Assembly: GCF_905220365.1 (NCBI RefSeq)
Contig: NC_061139.1
Coordinates: 13,291,001 to 13,355,000 of the forward strand
Reading direction: 5' to 3'
Length of the DNA: 64,000 nucleotides
DNA from: Vanessa cardui
Taxonomy: Eukaryota > Arthropoda > Insecta > Lepidoptera > Nymphalidae
The notes below the pieces were generated by a model. The model saw only the letters and a list, made by a program, of their open reading frames with translations, was not told where the DNA came from and made no database searches. The position numbers and the translations under genes were made by a program. Below are positions 1 to 12,400 of the stretch, piece by piece. Numbering within the stretch: position 1 is the first letter of the stretch; the number at the start of each line of letters is the position of its first letter.

Positions 1-450
1 ATATAGCTAATCATTATCGCCGTAATAAATATTGAGAAGGCTGTAATTATTCTGTAATTCATAATGCAACATGCGTTATTAAAATGTCCTTATACGGCGC
101 CCGAGACACAGGCTCGGTATTGTTGTTTGAGTCACTATCGAAATATCTGTGTTTCGTGACTTAGCCGACTGCACCAATAAGGCGATATGGGAAAAATATT
201 CCTTGACAGTGATTTATTGTGAATTCTTATCATTCTATTATTGGTAAATAGGTGTTTTTTTCAAGTAATTTTCCTTACACGAGTATTTTATGTTTACAAA
301 ATATTTTTATTCAATTAAGTGCAAATGTTACGATAAAACAGTATATTAGAAAAATAAGGCATAGTTATATGGGATTAGAGCTTTAGCATTCTGTGTATTA
401 CACAGCAGTTAGTTGGTTTATGCAATCTCAGCTAGGTATCAACCTCTTAT

Positions 451-652
451 CAAATACTAGCAACCCGCCCCGGCTTCGCACGAGTGCTATACTGATACTA
501 AATATACTACAGAATTTGTTTATTTAATTTTAGGACATCGCATATAAAACTTCTAAAATTATCAGTGTTTCTTTACTATATTGTATATATATATTTTACA
601 TAGGGATAGACAGCGGTAAGCGACTTTGTTTTATACTATTTAATGATGATGA
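451..652 (+). repeat. Dispersed repeat family A (CCCCGGCTTCGCACG head), near full length
   Basis: The copy starts near ATACTAGCAACCCGCCCCGG and ends near TTTGTTTTATACTATTTAATGATG. The same head, middle (ACTTCTAAAATTATCAGTGTTTC) and tail recur at 61826-62095 in the same orientation and at 24603-24843 in the opposite one. No coding capacity is seen. I recognise it as a common lepidopteran interspersed repeat but cannot assign a class from sequence alone. Confidence 0.6.
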
Positions 653-684
653 TTCTAGCGCTGAATACTTACCTAGTAATCTTA

Positions 685-793
685 TGTTCCGGGTTGAAGG
701 GTGAGTAAGCCAATGTAACTGGAGGTATAAAGGCACATATTAGTTCTCAAGGTTGATGTTGCTTAGATAATTTAGGGAATGGTTAATTTTCCT
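685..793 (-). repeat. Dispersed repeat family B fragment
   Basis: Read on the minus strand this carries the blocks that mark family B elsewhere in the window (compare 17878-18075): a 'ttacattggcttactcacccttcaa'-like segment after a 'taactaag/atgtt'-like segment. It is a diverged fragment without ORF. Confidence 0.4.
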
Positions 794-803
794 TTAAGCG
801 ACA

Positions 804-834
804 ATCTATCTAATCTATCTATCTATCTATCTAT
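804..834 (+). repeat. (TCTA)n microsatellite
   Basis: TCTA repeat units, with one interruption (TCTAA) near the start. Confidence 0.9.
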
Positions 835-972
835 GGCAGGTAGTGACCACTATCAGGAAGCATTATTGGCTGTCAACGTATATATCGAATAACAAATCAC
901 ATAAAGTTCGACACAATTTAAATGTAACACAGACAAATAAAAAAAAGCAATCAATCGTTAATTTGGGTGAAT

Positions 973-1078
973 TTATTACGTTTGCATAAAGTTCATTTTC
1001 GAATAAGAAATAAATAAAGATTGATCATTTTTAAGTCACTTGATTCGACTTTGATCGGTAAGATGTGTCGTACTATTC
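973..1078. repeat. Element shared with 52631-52759
   Basis: Ordered blocks ATTACGTTTG, GAAATAAATA, ATTCGACT-TGATCGGT and GTGTCGTACTAT occur here and, in the same order and orientation, at 52631-52759, where two insertions of a few tens of bases separate them. It may be an old interspersed repeat or a duplicated non-coding element. It does not resemble the other repeat families in the window. Confidence 0.5.
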
Positions 1079-1617
1079 CAACATGCGACCAGTATATCGA
1101 CTCATATTGTAGGCAGGTTTCCTCTCTAAAGCGCTTTTCAACGGTGACCACGAAAATTTGCTTATAAAAACAGTGGTAGCTCGAACTCAATCTCGTAACT
1201 GTCGGTTAAAATTCACTCAAGCACTGTAAGGTAGCAAAGTGAAATAAACCAAGAAATCATTATATTTTGTGGTGGCTAGATGTTTTTATAGATAGATATG
1301 TCACTTCGACAGAAGTCTGATTATTCCTTTGACAATATTGAAAGTAATTACAGGGCTGTTCTTAATTTGTAGCCACAGTCGCTGAATGGGGAGGTTCCTT
1401 TGAATTTTTTTAGTGGATTTTTCCTTATTTCATTACGTGCTCACAGCAAGTTTAATTTTTTTGGATCGATTTCTCAATAATGTAACGTATATAATTGTAA
1501 ACGGTATGCAAATGTTATAGGCCCCCTTGATATAGCATTTTTTTACCAATTGACGGTACATTCACAAAAGAATTGGTGACAGTAAGAGCCTATTAATCAA
1601 AAAAGCATACACGCAAA

Positions 1618-1865
1618 CAAATTAGTAATCCATATTAATATTATACACGTGAAAGTAACTCTGTCTGTCTGACGCTCTTTCACGTACAAACCAATGAACC
1701 GATTTTGATAAAATTTGTTATGAAGTGAGCTTAAACTCCAAGGAAGAGCAAAGACTTCCTTTACCTTACCTTTACCTTAACCTTTATAAGCTTTTTTTTC
1801 GCTCACTCATGACAAAAAACTCCTTAAACGCGACCGAAACCACGGGCGACAGTATATTAGTAGTA
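1618..1865 (+). repeat. Dispersed repeat family C (CTCTGTCTGTCTG..CTCTTTCACG)
   Basis: The blocks 'ttaatattata..gtgaaagtaactctgtctgtctg', 'cgctctttcacg', 'aaccgattttgataaaatttg', 'gagcttaaactccaa' and 'cgggcgacagta' match the copy at 27443-27655 in order. Non-coding; class not assigned. Confidence 0.6.
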
Positions 1866-2279
1866 TTTTATTATAAGTAGAATCGTCTCGTTTGTAAATT
1901 GGCAATGAATTGTCCAATTAGGGCTCGCTTTCGGTCTCGCCGGAGTCATCCCTGTAACACGACACTCGTTACTGTTCCTAGGTTCAGTTTTATTACTCGT
2001 AACTCTAACCCCCGTCAAATTAGTTCGAGGAAAGTCAGACGAAATGCAGATATTTATGTTATAAACTTAAAGAAAACTGAAATGTAAACCTACATAGATT
2101 ATATACCTCAGACGAATTACGTAATACCGGCGTACACTTAGCTGCGCCTTTATAGCGACAAAACCTATTTACTTTTTACTGTTTTTATTTTGTTTGATTT
2201 ATAATAAACATATTAAATGTAACCCGATGTGTTTAGCCGCGTGAAATTTATAAAACTTTTAAGCGCACATGTTTAAGCA

Positions 2280-2412
2280 AACCCCCACCTCCCATTTTAC
2301 CCCCATACAATTTTTTACCCCTCTTTCCACCCCTTAATTTCGTATAAATCGGTTCAGTGATTTCAGCATGAAGAGGTAAAAGACAGAGTTACTTTCGCAT
2401 TTTAAATATTAG
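2280..2412 (-). repeat. Family C-like fragment
   Basis: On the minus strand it reads AGTAACTCTGTCTTTTACC..TGAACCGATTTATACG, matching the start of family C. The 5' part is C-rich (runs of CCCCC around 2281-2330). Degenerate, non-coding. Confidence 0.4.
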
Positions 2413-2462
2413 AAGGGATTTGACGAATCGTTTATTATATATATACACATATAGGCTCTTTG

Positions 2463-2652
2463 TATATGTCACCGTAAGGCTACCTTCTATTTACTTACTA
2501 TTTGACCACTTCGTATCGATAGATTACAATATAGCGAAAAATAATTCGTTAAATTGCAATAATATTTCACAATTCACAATATTTTGTTAGATTACAATCT
2601 AACTCGTCAGATTGTAATCCAACGATTTTTGTAATCTTACGGTGACATATAT
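2463..2652. mobile_element. Short MITE-like element with terminal inverted repeats
   Basis: GTATATGTCACCGTAAG at the left end (from about 2462) is mirrored by CTTACGGTGACATATATAC at the right (2636-2654), giving inverted termini of about 15-17 bp. Inside, GATTACAATCT (2590-2600) and AGATTGTAATC (2609-2619) form a further hairpin. At about 190 bp with no ORF it fits a non-autonomous DNA transposon. Target duplication and superfamily are not clear. Confidence 0.6.
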
Positions 2653-3242
2653 ACGTATATATATAGCAGGATAAATTAACAACAACGGCACATTGAGCGA
2701 ATATGAGGAATTTCAATTAGCAACAACACTCAGTAAGTCCACCTGCCTGTTTCTCGGATACAATTTCTTAGTGAGTTTCTGCTGCTTCGTAATGCGTCGG
2801 TCGTCGTGAATAATTGAATACACCGTAGATCCAGTAAGCCCGTAAGCGGCTTTTCTTGCCTGTTCCAGGGCTGGGATTGAACGAAGGCCGTAATAAGGAA
2901 ATTTAGAATATTACCCTAAATTCTTTCGGGAGGAAATAGAATATTTTATACAACAAATAGTTTCTCTAAGAAATGATATTATGTTTGCTACAATAACATC
3001 GCGAGGCGCCCGCGGCGACGTGCGCTTCCGATGTGGAGCTATTTTATTTCATTCTTCTCAGGTTTTATTTTAAATAAAAATGACGATATCATATTAAACT
3101 AGGATAGAAGCTGTATGTATGCTTTCAGAACTGTATGATGGATGTTACTTTATATACTGTAAAGTATATTAACAACCTGTAAATGTATGGGATATTTATT
3201 TTACTTACTACATATATTATACGTTCGCTGAACACGAGATGA

Positions 3243-3291
3243 ATCATTAATACAAATTAAACACTCCATGCGTTTAATTTGTATTAATGAT
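3243..3291. repeat. Perfect 20-bp inverted repeat with 9-nt spacer
   Basis: Positions 3243-3262 and 3272-3291 are exact reverse complements around the spacer ACTCCATGC. The arms are AT-rich. No TIR/TSD features mark it as a known element. Confidence 0.9.
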
Positions 3292-3960
3292 GAACTGTAC
3301 AGGACATATTGAAGAAACTACTGAGTTTTTGTGAGTTTTTCTCAGTAGAATATATTTCATTAAATCAGTGGCAACCTTTACCTTTAATTATTTTTGTAAA
3401 ATTACAATTCAAATGTGCCCTTATGAGAGTACTTGATTTACGAATATTTAGATTTTTAAATTGGAAAGGCATAATTTCGTGTGCAAGCACTGTCTTGACA
3501 GCGAATCTAAACATTTATAGTGGTCTCAAATTCAAAATTATCTAATTTAAATTTTAAAAACTACACTTGTATTTTACAAATTATTAAATAATGATAATGA
3601 GAAAATAGTTTTATAACAGTTACTCGTATATAAAATAAACATAACGCAAGATACGAGTCATCGAATCATCTTTCAGAGAATTTTGATAGTTACACTTAAA
3701 GGAAAACTCCGCTAACATTTTCACAGATCTTGCTATCGCTCACTCGTGATCACACAACACCGCTGTTGTTCCGCGAAACGTTTCATCACGTTACTGAAGT
3801 CAAAGGATAAACTTTGATTAATTTCCTCGAATAATGTATCATGAGAAGATTACCTATGCACCTTATCTTATGTTTTAGTCATTACCCTTTTTAAGATAGC
3901 TAATTTGATTATTTGTTGAACTCGATTTGACCTTCGTCTTAAACTTCTATTCAATTCGAA

Positions 3961-4225
3961 TACAACAACAGCAGCCTGTAAATTCCCACTGCTGGGCTAA
4001 AGGCCTCCTCTCCCTTTGAGGAGAAGGTTTGGAACATATTCCACCACGCTGTTCCAATGCGGGAATATGTGGCAGAATTTCTATGAAGTTTGTCACATGC
4101 AGGTTTCCTCACGATGTTTTCCTTCACCGCTGAGCACGAAATGAATTATAAAGACAATGAATCAGCGGTGCTTGCCTGGGTTTTAACCCGCAATCATCGG
4201 TTAAGATGCACGCGTTCTAACCACA
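3961..4225 (-). mobile_element. tRNA-derived SINE (family 1), head truncated
   Basis: On the minus strand: B box with GCGGGTTAAAACC, then the SINE body (GTGAAGGAAAACATCGTGAGG at about 4110-4130, AGCCCAGCAGTGGGAATTTA at about 3980-3998) and a short CTGTTGTTGT tail. The 5' part that carries the A box (GAGATGGCCCAGTGG in other copies) is missing. The family resembles butterfly Metulj-type SINEs by my recollection; the name is not proven here. Confidence 0.85.
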
Positions 4226-7200
4226 TTATTTTTGATCTATCTCGTAGGGTTCAGTCAGCGTTTACAATGTAAGCGCAAAAAATGTGTTTATTTACATTAT
4301 ATTATAACCCCTAAAAATATCAGTGTTTCTCTACTATATTATGCATGTACTGCAAAAGAAGAAATATTAGTAATTCCTTAATTAATTTGTGGATCTGCTA
4401 GTACTCTTTATCAAAAAAATATTATGCAATAAATCATTAAAAAAAATGCAAAGTTCACGTGAAGATGAAGATTTTTTTATTTAACGTAGGTGTTTATTAA
4501 TAATACAAAAAAATGAGACCAGTGCTCAGAATCTCAGATCGCCACTTCATGATGTAATTAAATAATACTAATACTGTAAATTTCCGTTGAATATTCCAGC
4601 TAACTTGCAATTCGATAAGATCGTCTTGGTGGTTTAAGTGTAACGAGGTAACGGATAGACAGAGCAAGCTACTTTCTATCCTTCATATTATAAAGGTTGT
4701 AGTATTCTTAGGAATTAGTGTCAAGCTTATATCTGAAAATTTGATAAAATATTGATTTATTCCTTCAAATAATCTCAGCCTAAGAACTGATCGATCATAG
4801 GCGGGTGAAATCGCAGCACTTAATGGTATACGGATAGGTTATCCAGGCTTTCAATTACGAGCCTAATGAGCAAATTCGGAATTAATGTAAACTAGCAAAT
4901 ATAAAAGAAGGACTTATATTTGTTCATCTTACAAGCCGTAAATATTAGCTACGTTTTTAACAATTCAACTTTCTCAATATTTGACTGAATTAATGACAAA
5001 AATTGTGCATATACAATAGCGAACTATACTTCGAAACGAGCCAGGTTCTGAATGTTTTTATGCATCAAATTCTTAATGATATTATCCAGCTAAGAACCGG
5101 ATCTACCAATATAGGTAGGAAAATTACAAGCTACGAGTAACAGTTAATTTGTAACTTACGTTGGAGCAGTTCCTAGAGTGGAAAGAATCCCGACTGGATG
5201 CTCATCATGACAGCATCATCTAACGGCTGATATCTACTGGCACTGGTAGTCAATTTCCATCAGGTCACCTTTTCCTCATCTGTCAGCCATGCCGTAATAA
5301 AGAGAGGCTTATGTCTAGCAGTGAATGGCAATTGACCGATCATGATGCAGGACTTTTCCCTAAAAGGATCTCTTCCAGTCAATAAAAATTATCGAATATA
5401 GAAGTAATCGAAAGTCCAATGCAATTTATACATTTATATGATGCGATCACAAACACGCATCTATTAATTAAGAAGCGCCAGCTATCGGTATAGCGTTATA
5501 AAAAAATAATTTTCACTGAATATTGAATCGTAAATCATAAACGCAATAAATTACTAATTAAAAAAAAACAACTATTAGATAACAAAACTATTTTCATAAG
5601 AAAACCTGATCCAACGCCAATAAATAACATTGAGATAAAAGTCGCTCGTAAAACAAATTACGAGAAAGAATGACAAACAGTACGACAGCGTTAGTTTAAT
5701 TTGGTCCTTATCTCTGAGTATTAAGTTCTGTATTTGGAAAGCAAGTGATTCCTGGGCATTTAAGTACACCGAGGCATTATTGTTCCTAAAAATATGAAGG
5801 TAAGAATAATTAATTAGGTTTTTTTTAATAAAGATTTATAATTTTGCTAGTAAGCACTTCTCTCTTCAGTCGTCGTATACAAATAATTCTTAAAAAAATA
5901 AAAAGTCTAAGTTTAGATATATTTAAATAATCAAGAGGAGATCTGGACAGAATCCTTCAATCCACACAGGAGCAGAGTCAGCAGCGTGGTGTGGTAAGTT
6001 CTGGAAATAAGATCAGATTAGCTGCTTGCCCAGCTTTGTACTATTTACGGGGTTTTACTCTACTGTAATTTTTAAATCATTTTAGCATTGTACAGTTCAT
6101 TACTTGTTGGTTGGTCTTTGTGAGTACCACACATCTAATACATATTATTCCACAAAATTCGTTGTATCTCTTTTGTGGGGTAAAAAAGCCAATTGCTGAA
6201 AGGCTGAAATGATCTTAGTTCCCACCCAAACTTGGTGGCATCTTTCTTATATAGTCAGTGTCTACGGGCCGTGTTGACCTCGAGTGACCGTTACTATAAC
6301 CTAATACTATAAATTTATTTTTTCAAACTTTTGAATTTAAACTACATTTTCAGAAAATCATTAAATAGCAGAAACAGACACCGCGTCTTCCATAAAGGCT
6401 ATTCCCGACTTAATTTTTTATGTCTATCTTTATAAATCACCATTAAATATTTTATCTATCTGTTATTCTTTTTGACTTTTCTATTGTGCTTTTATTGCTT
6501 TCTCATGGTGTTTTTTACATGCACATAATTTACGTCACCGGCTGCATCTTCGGATTAGCCATAATTATCGCGTCCCCATCCTGTAACAATGGCCGAAACA
6601 CCATAAACCGAATATAATTGTATAATATATATTACGGCTCTTTAATAAAATTTTACATTGTAAAACTGTTTTACGACGCTCGCATCGTAAAGATTGTATT
6701 CATTGTTAAATTTATCAAGCTATTATGCGCGTTATACGCTACGAGTTAATTGGTATAATCGTATGAAAATGTTTGGATATATGATAAATTTTGTGGCATC
6801 TGTCGCAGCGCAAATATGTTTTGTTCGTTTGACATTGCTTTTTTTAATAAATGTAATAAAATAAGTTATGCAATTTGTATATGAATATTATGTGAAATCT
6901 TATCTCACTTTGTTGTTACGTGAATTTTGAGCGTCGAGGAGACCCCTTTATAGTTTGTTTAAGTATCTTGGTATCATAATATCCTGAGAGTCATAAAATG
7001 TTCATCCAAAATCTCATGCATTACACACGTAAAGTTTAAAGACATCACACGTATATTAATAGCAACCCAACGTGCAGCATCCACCTAGTGACCTTTGAAT
7101 GGCGAGGTGGCGGAGGCTAATTGAAACGATTATTATCCGTTGCACTATTTTTCATATCGATAATTAATAAAAGAAGAAATGGGCGTAATGTGTTTATTAC

Positions 7201-7257
7201 TCCTGGCTGTTTTTATTCATATACAAATATGTATCTTATTAATTTGACCAAAAACAC
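4226..7257. other. No gene seen; AT-rich non-coding DNA
   Basis: A short family A fragment lies at 4308-4350 (AAATATCAGTGTTTCTCTACTATATT). A GC-moderate, non-repetitive piece at about 5160-5380 has no ORF. A donor-like GTAAGT at about 5995 follows a segment that may be an RTE-type repeat fragment. The 64-codon minus-strand ORF at 5575-5769 has no recognisable motif. Confidence 0.5.
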
Positions 7258-7412
7258 CCGCTGAGTTTCTTGCGTCTTCTTTCTTCTCAGGTCAGGGTGT
7301 TTCTTTTTCCGAAAAGGTGGTAGGTTCATGTTGTGTTCAATTTGAACATCAATAAGAATGTGTAATGTTTCTATTGTATGTTGAATAAAGTAATTTGAGT
7401 TTGAGTTTGGGT
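7258..7412 (+). mobile_element. LINE 3' tail (Jockey/CR1-like)
   Basis: CTGAGTTTCTTGCGTCTTC..TCTCAGGTCAG..GGTGGTAGGTTCATGTTG followed by ATGTTGAATAAAGTAATTTGAG and (TTTGAG)n. This is the typical 3' UTR and simple tail of lepidopteran non-LTR elements. No reverse transcriptase codons remain. Confidence 0.65.
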
Positions 7413-8040
7413 TTGTTCAACTCAACTTAAATGAAATACTTCGATATTATATTAAGCTTAGGTTAGCCTAATCGATTGGAGAATACGCTGTCATTCGCAT
7501 AAAGTTGCTTATGTTTAATTATTAATAGACGTAAAAAAAATAATGTAAAGCGAATCGTAAGTCGAAAATTGAATGTTCCGAGCTCCCCCCTTAATTAAGA
7601 CATGGAAATGCAACTGGCGTCTCGTCCGCGCCGCGGGCGCCTTCTCAAAAAAGCCTCCGAATATACTTCGTAATAACAAACATTTCGTCTTGTCTGTTGG
7701 AACATTAAATTACCCTGAGATCAAACCTTGTTACGAATATTCTCATTTCATGTTTATTCCATTATGTTAGCATTTCTAAGAACTCGAACTATGAAACTCT
7801 TTTCATATAATAATGTATGTTTTATAGTAATGTTCGGACGATGTATTTCGATATTTTGTCATACTTATACATTTTGTCTTTGTCAAGCTTTGATAATACA
7901 TTGACCATTTATATTTACTAGTGGGTCGCCCGTGAAACTTTTCGTTTATTCTACAGATCTAAAGGAATTTCGAAACCTATGACTGATTTGTTTTGATTTA
8001 ATTTCATTGTAAACCGATGACTTCTATTTGTACGTTTTAA

Positions 8041-8471
8041 TTTTTTTTATGGATCCGCAGCCCTGTTCTCTACAGGGAAAGCAAAGTCAATAAGTCCTTC
8101 TTGGGGCAGGGTATTCGCTTCTATAATAAAATTCCGCAGACATTTTTAACTTTGCCGTTTAGTAAATTCAAATCGTTTGTAAAAGAAAAAGTATATTATT
8201 CCATACAAGACTTTATAGATGATAAAAAATCGTGGAGCCAATACCTGTTGACTTCCACGCAAGATATATTAATTTAAATAATTGTATTTAACTAACATGA
8301 CTTTGTATTTTTAAATGTTAAAAAAGAGTAACTACTAAGTTTCTTACCGGTTCTTCTCGGTAGAATCTACTTTCCGAACCGGTGGTAGCTTCACTTAATT
8401 GTTAAATGACGATTCAAAAGTGCTTGTAAAAGCCTACTTGAATAAAGTTTATTTTGATTTGATTTGATTTG
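8041..8471 (+). mobile_element. 5'-truncated Jockey/CR1-like LINE
   Basis: A pol C-terminal ORF fragment (to 8277) is followed by a 3' UTR holding CCGGTTCTTCTCGGTAGAATC and GAACCGGTGGTAGCTTCACTT, then GCCTACTTGAATAAAGTTTATT and a (TTTGATTTGA)n tail ending near 8471. The opposite-strand copy at 13010-13215 shares the same 3' UTR blocks. The strong 5' truncation is usual for non-LTR retrotransposons. Confidence 0.85.
8050..8277 (+). pseudogene. C-terminal fragment of non-LTR retrotransposon polymerase
   Basis: The frame ending at the TAA at 8275-8277 reads about 75 residues. It includes GQGIRFYNKIPQ, then LPFSKFKSFVK and YSIQDFIDDKKSW. The FYNKIP..F.SFVK pattern and the DFxDDKxxW end are characteristic of the extreme C-terminus of lepidopteran Jockey/X-element/CR1 ORF2 proteins. 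The endonuclease, the reverse-transcriptase catalytic motif and an initiation codon are all absent, so this is a dead fragment left by 5'-truncated insertion. Codons up to the stop are intact, which suggests a fairly young copy. Confidence 0.8.
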
Positions 8472-9440
8472 AACAATTTTCCTTTCTCTAAAATTCTCAA
8501 AATTTATTAATTGCAATCAGAAGCTGTTAATCTACAGCTACAGCTCTGCAAAATGAGACCATAACCGCTTTTATGTGCAGTTGTGATGTGAGTGAAGTAA
8601 TGGAACGAAAATCGGCTTACGCTATTAATACAAAAGATACAAATAAAACTAATTAGTTCATAACTTCGGAATTTATTAAACAAATAAATTTCCTTATAAA
8701 GTCGAGTGTTAATTTGTAATTATAACATTATTGTATAACAGACCAAAATATATCAGAAAATTTAGATGTCAATCAGATGAGCACAGGCTTCCTCTCGTTC
8801 TCAGGAGAATGCTTGTAGTTTATTCCACCAGGCTCAATCACGTGTGTCAAATTATTGAAACACGCGACATTGTTTTATTTCTTTAATAATTTTTTGGTTT
8901 TACTTTTTTTTTTAATAATTCCATATCTAATAGAATGCGGATGAAATCACTAGGAACCATACTAACTATATGTATATGTACAACTAAGACACGTAAACTA
9001 TATGGAAAAGTACACTTCAGATATTTTAATAAAGCTGAGCTTGAAATTAAAGGGGTGTAAAGATTCTTGAGCGAAAAGGGTTTCAAGACGAGGGATGCTT
9101 GAAAACTGTTCCGAGTGATTGATTATTATACTCAGTTGGAGAGAAACTACGGAATTATTTCCTTTATCTTCACAAAGTCCAAACAAACTATACGGTACCC
9201 GACAGTTTGATGGGATGTGTTTGTTTATCTCCTAATTAAATTCTAACTTCACTTCGTGGTTTGGCTTTGGTGCCAACGACTCGTCATATATACTACCGCC
9301 GAACAGAAAAGGAATATACCCCCCCTTACTTTCAAGGTTAGTGGTTTATTGATGCCGTAGCACTGTCTATGAGCAATGGTGATCACTTTTCTTTTGGAGG
9401 TCACTTTGCTTGTGTGTCTACTTATACGATGTTATAAAAA

Positions 9441-9490
9441 GTACTGGTCCGGAAGACTTGCATTAGGATGCACGTCTTCCGGACCAGTAC
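9441..9490. repeat. Perfect 17-bp hairpin with extended stem
   Basis: GTACTGGTCCGGAAGAC (9441-9457) is exactly mirrored at 9474-9490. After one T/C mismatch the stem continues with TGCAT/ATGCA (9459-9463 / 9468-9472), leaving a TAGG tetraloop. GC content of the arms is well above the surroundings. Confidence 0.9.
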
Positions 9491-12400
9491 CCACATACCC
9501 TTAGCTTACTAATAATAGGTATATTATAAGTTTATTGTCGTTCCAGTGGTTCCTGTATAAAAAAAAGCATATTCCAATATTCCAGGATTTAATAAGTATT
9601 CGCTATTCCATTTTTATATTTCAAAAATTTAGTACCATAAAGGTACAAGCCAAAAAGTTTACTTTACAAAGCGCTACGCACCTCAGCAAGCACGTCAAAT
9701 CGAGGTTGTAGGCCTAAACTGTCTCCATCAACTCACAGCAATATTGGTTACTTTGCTGGGAACCTGTCCGCAGTAATTATTACATAAATGATATTTGTGC
9801 CAAAAAATTAACTTTATAACAAAATAAAATTACAAATAAATTCGTAAGTAAGCAAGTTGTAGATGCTTTTCAACATAATGTAAAGTTTATTTTAAATTGC
9901 GATGTATTATTAGACCGATGGCGAATAACAGGTCGATTGGTAACGCGAGCTAATGTTATTTTCTATGTAAATACAGTTATTTGTAGATCGGTAACAGCCA
10001 TAACACGCCAAGACAGCGTGGCGCGGCGCGCTGCGGCCAACGGCCAACAGATGTTCAGCGTTGCTTAATGTAGATTCCTTTAATCTTATTTAACGTTCCA
10101 ATTTTGATTATCAACAAGCTTTTATTTAAATTTCGGTTGGTTGTGTATTGGTCAAATCTTGGGTCAAATTTTTGAATTACAGACACCCAATCTATAGAGC
10201 AGAAATTTGGGTAAAAATTTTGATGAAGGTGGCTGACAATTTCTCACGGTTGGTCTCATTTTCAGCAAGCTACTTAGATGTAGATTCGAATGACTATACA
10301 GCATTTTCATTAGAAACGTGTCACTTATTATGCATACCTCAATGGTCAATAAAACTGAGCATTTTAATTATCAGTTTGACCGAATTTGAACCTGCATAAT
10401 ATGGGATTAAGACTCCACTTCCACTTCCCCGTATCAGGTCTAATAATTGAACAACATCGTTTTCACAAAAAACTCTATTTTCAATAACAAATGATAACAC
10501 ATTATCTAATTTGCGAAATAACAAAAATATGTTACGAATATGGAGTAAATAAGTTATATAAACACAGTTATCGCATACAGCTGGCGCGCCGCGACCGCGC
10601 CCGCGTTATCGCGACATGCGGAAAGGATAATTCGCGATTATTTGCCGCTCTGTGCATGTGTGTGCGTGTGTGTGTCGCTGGGCAATGTTTGATTAGTACG
10701 ATGATATTTGACTTACAATATATCGCTCAATAGTTAAACAAATATTACATTTTAAAATAAATTATACACATAAACCAAGATGAAGGCCATCGTCAAAATT
10801 GACAACTATTGTCAACTCCATGTACTAGATGATATTCATACCATATGTGAAGTGTTATGGATTCCAAGATTTCGCTTTTGCAAATGAACATTTTTTCTCA
10901 TTCCTTCATTATGAGATCAGGTCAGTATCAGATAATCACCCAATTATATATATCTAATAAACTTAGAAGCGATTTAATAATCATTATATGATAGTATTCC
11001 AAAATTTTGATTCCTAGCTTATACGAGTCAAGATTACTTTAAGAAATAATTAATTACTAAAAATCGATCGGATCGAACTACTACTGGACTCCTTGTCTTA
11101 TATGAAAGGACTTAATGCTACGCGGAATTTTCATCCCTGCAAACTTTCCCCGAAGCAGCACCTTAAGAGGATTAAGAGTCTCTGCCCAGAGACAAGTCAA
11201 TGAAAAAAAAAACATATTAAATAAACGAATCGATTTACAAGAGGTAGATTTATCTGCGTGACTTAATTCCAAGCGTCTCTATAAATACATTTAGGATGTT
11301 TTGAAACTGCATATACGAACGATTTAAACGATTGGTACTCGTAACTAAGCATTATTAAGTACCTATGGTCAAGAACGTCTCGTTAGGAACTAGGAATCAA
11401 ACATTAATAGATCTTATAATCCTTTGTTAGCTATATAATAAAACACGCTATAATTACAAGAATTCTAGTAATTTCTAGTATCACACCTTGCTAGGTAAAA
11501 ATGTTACCTAATCATTAAAATCCTACGCTATGCCTTTCATCTCAAGAAATATTACGCGTATATTGGGTATGAAGGTATATTTGTTCAGAATTCACGTGAA
11601 GTAACGTGCGCACGCGCAACTTATTCTTAATAATGTTCTATTAATTTTTAGCTATCGTTTTGTTTGAAAACGTGTGGATATATATTTAGTGTGTTAGGTA
11701 ATAACACGCATACTACGGTATGTTTACCAAATATTATCAAACGCGTCCTTGAGCGCGACGAATTGACAAAACACAGTTTATGTACGCACTATCCAAGGTT
11801 GTTTGAGTATTATTTACACTGGGTCAAGCGCTGGCGCACGTTTACATGTTATCGTAACGAACTGCGGAAGTTGTAATGCTGGAATTAGTCTTGTTATTAT
11901 ATATAAATAATATGTAAATAATTTAATTTTGTGTGTCCCATTTAGGTTTTAACCGCAATAGAGATAAGTTTTGCAACTTAAATAAAAAAACAATAGAAAT
12001 ATTTTTGATTAAAATTAAGTTATAAAATATATACTTATATATAAAAACACTCGCATAAAATATTCTATTACCAATTGGATGGCAGCACATTTATACACGC
12101 AGTAATATAGGCAAGTATTCATACATATTTTGCAATAAAGGTATAATATTATAACTGTATTTATGGTCACATTTTTTAGTACCGTAAAAAGTGTATAAAG
12201 CGTGCTAGCTAGAGATTACTAGTCTGTGTCAATGCTATGTGGTTGGTTTTTCTCACAGGGATGTGGTGACGAAGCTGAGGTAGTAGTGAGCTCGTACTTA
12301 CGTATATTAAATGTTTGTGAGCAATTTAAACAAATAATATACTGAAACATTATTTAAATATGTCTGACCAGATGTTTGGTAGTTTCTTGTAACATGCACA

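Noticed and set aside
5930..6005. Exon ending at the GTAAGT near 5995
   Set aside because: Only a donor-like motif is present. No ORF continues into it and the segment may be part of an RTE-type repeat.
7573..7770. 65-codon ORF with CGTCTCGTCCGCGCCGCGG segment
   Set aside because: A single GC-rich patch in AT-rich DNA; the translation has no known motif.
9441..9490. Hairpin as a microRNA precursor
   Set aside because: Stem is too short and too perfect, and neither arm matches a microRNA I know; kept only as a structural observation.
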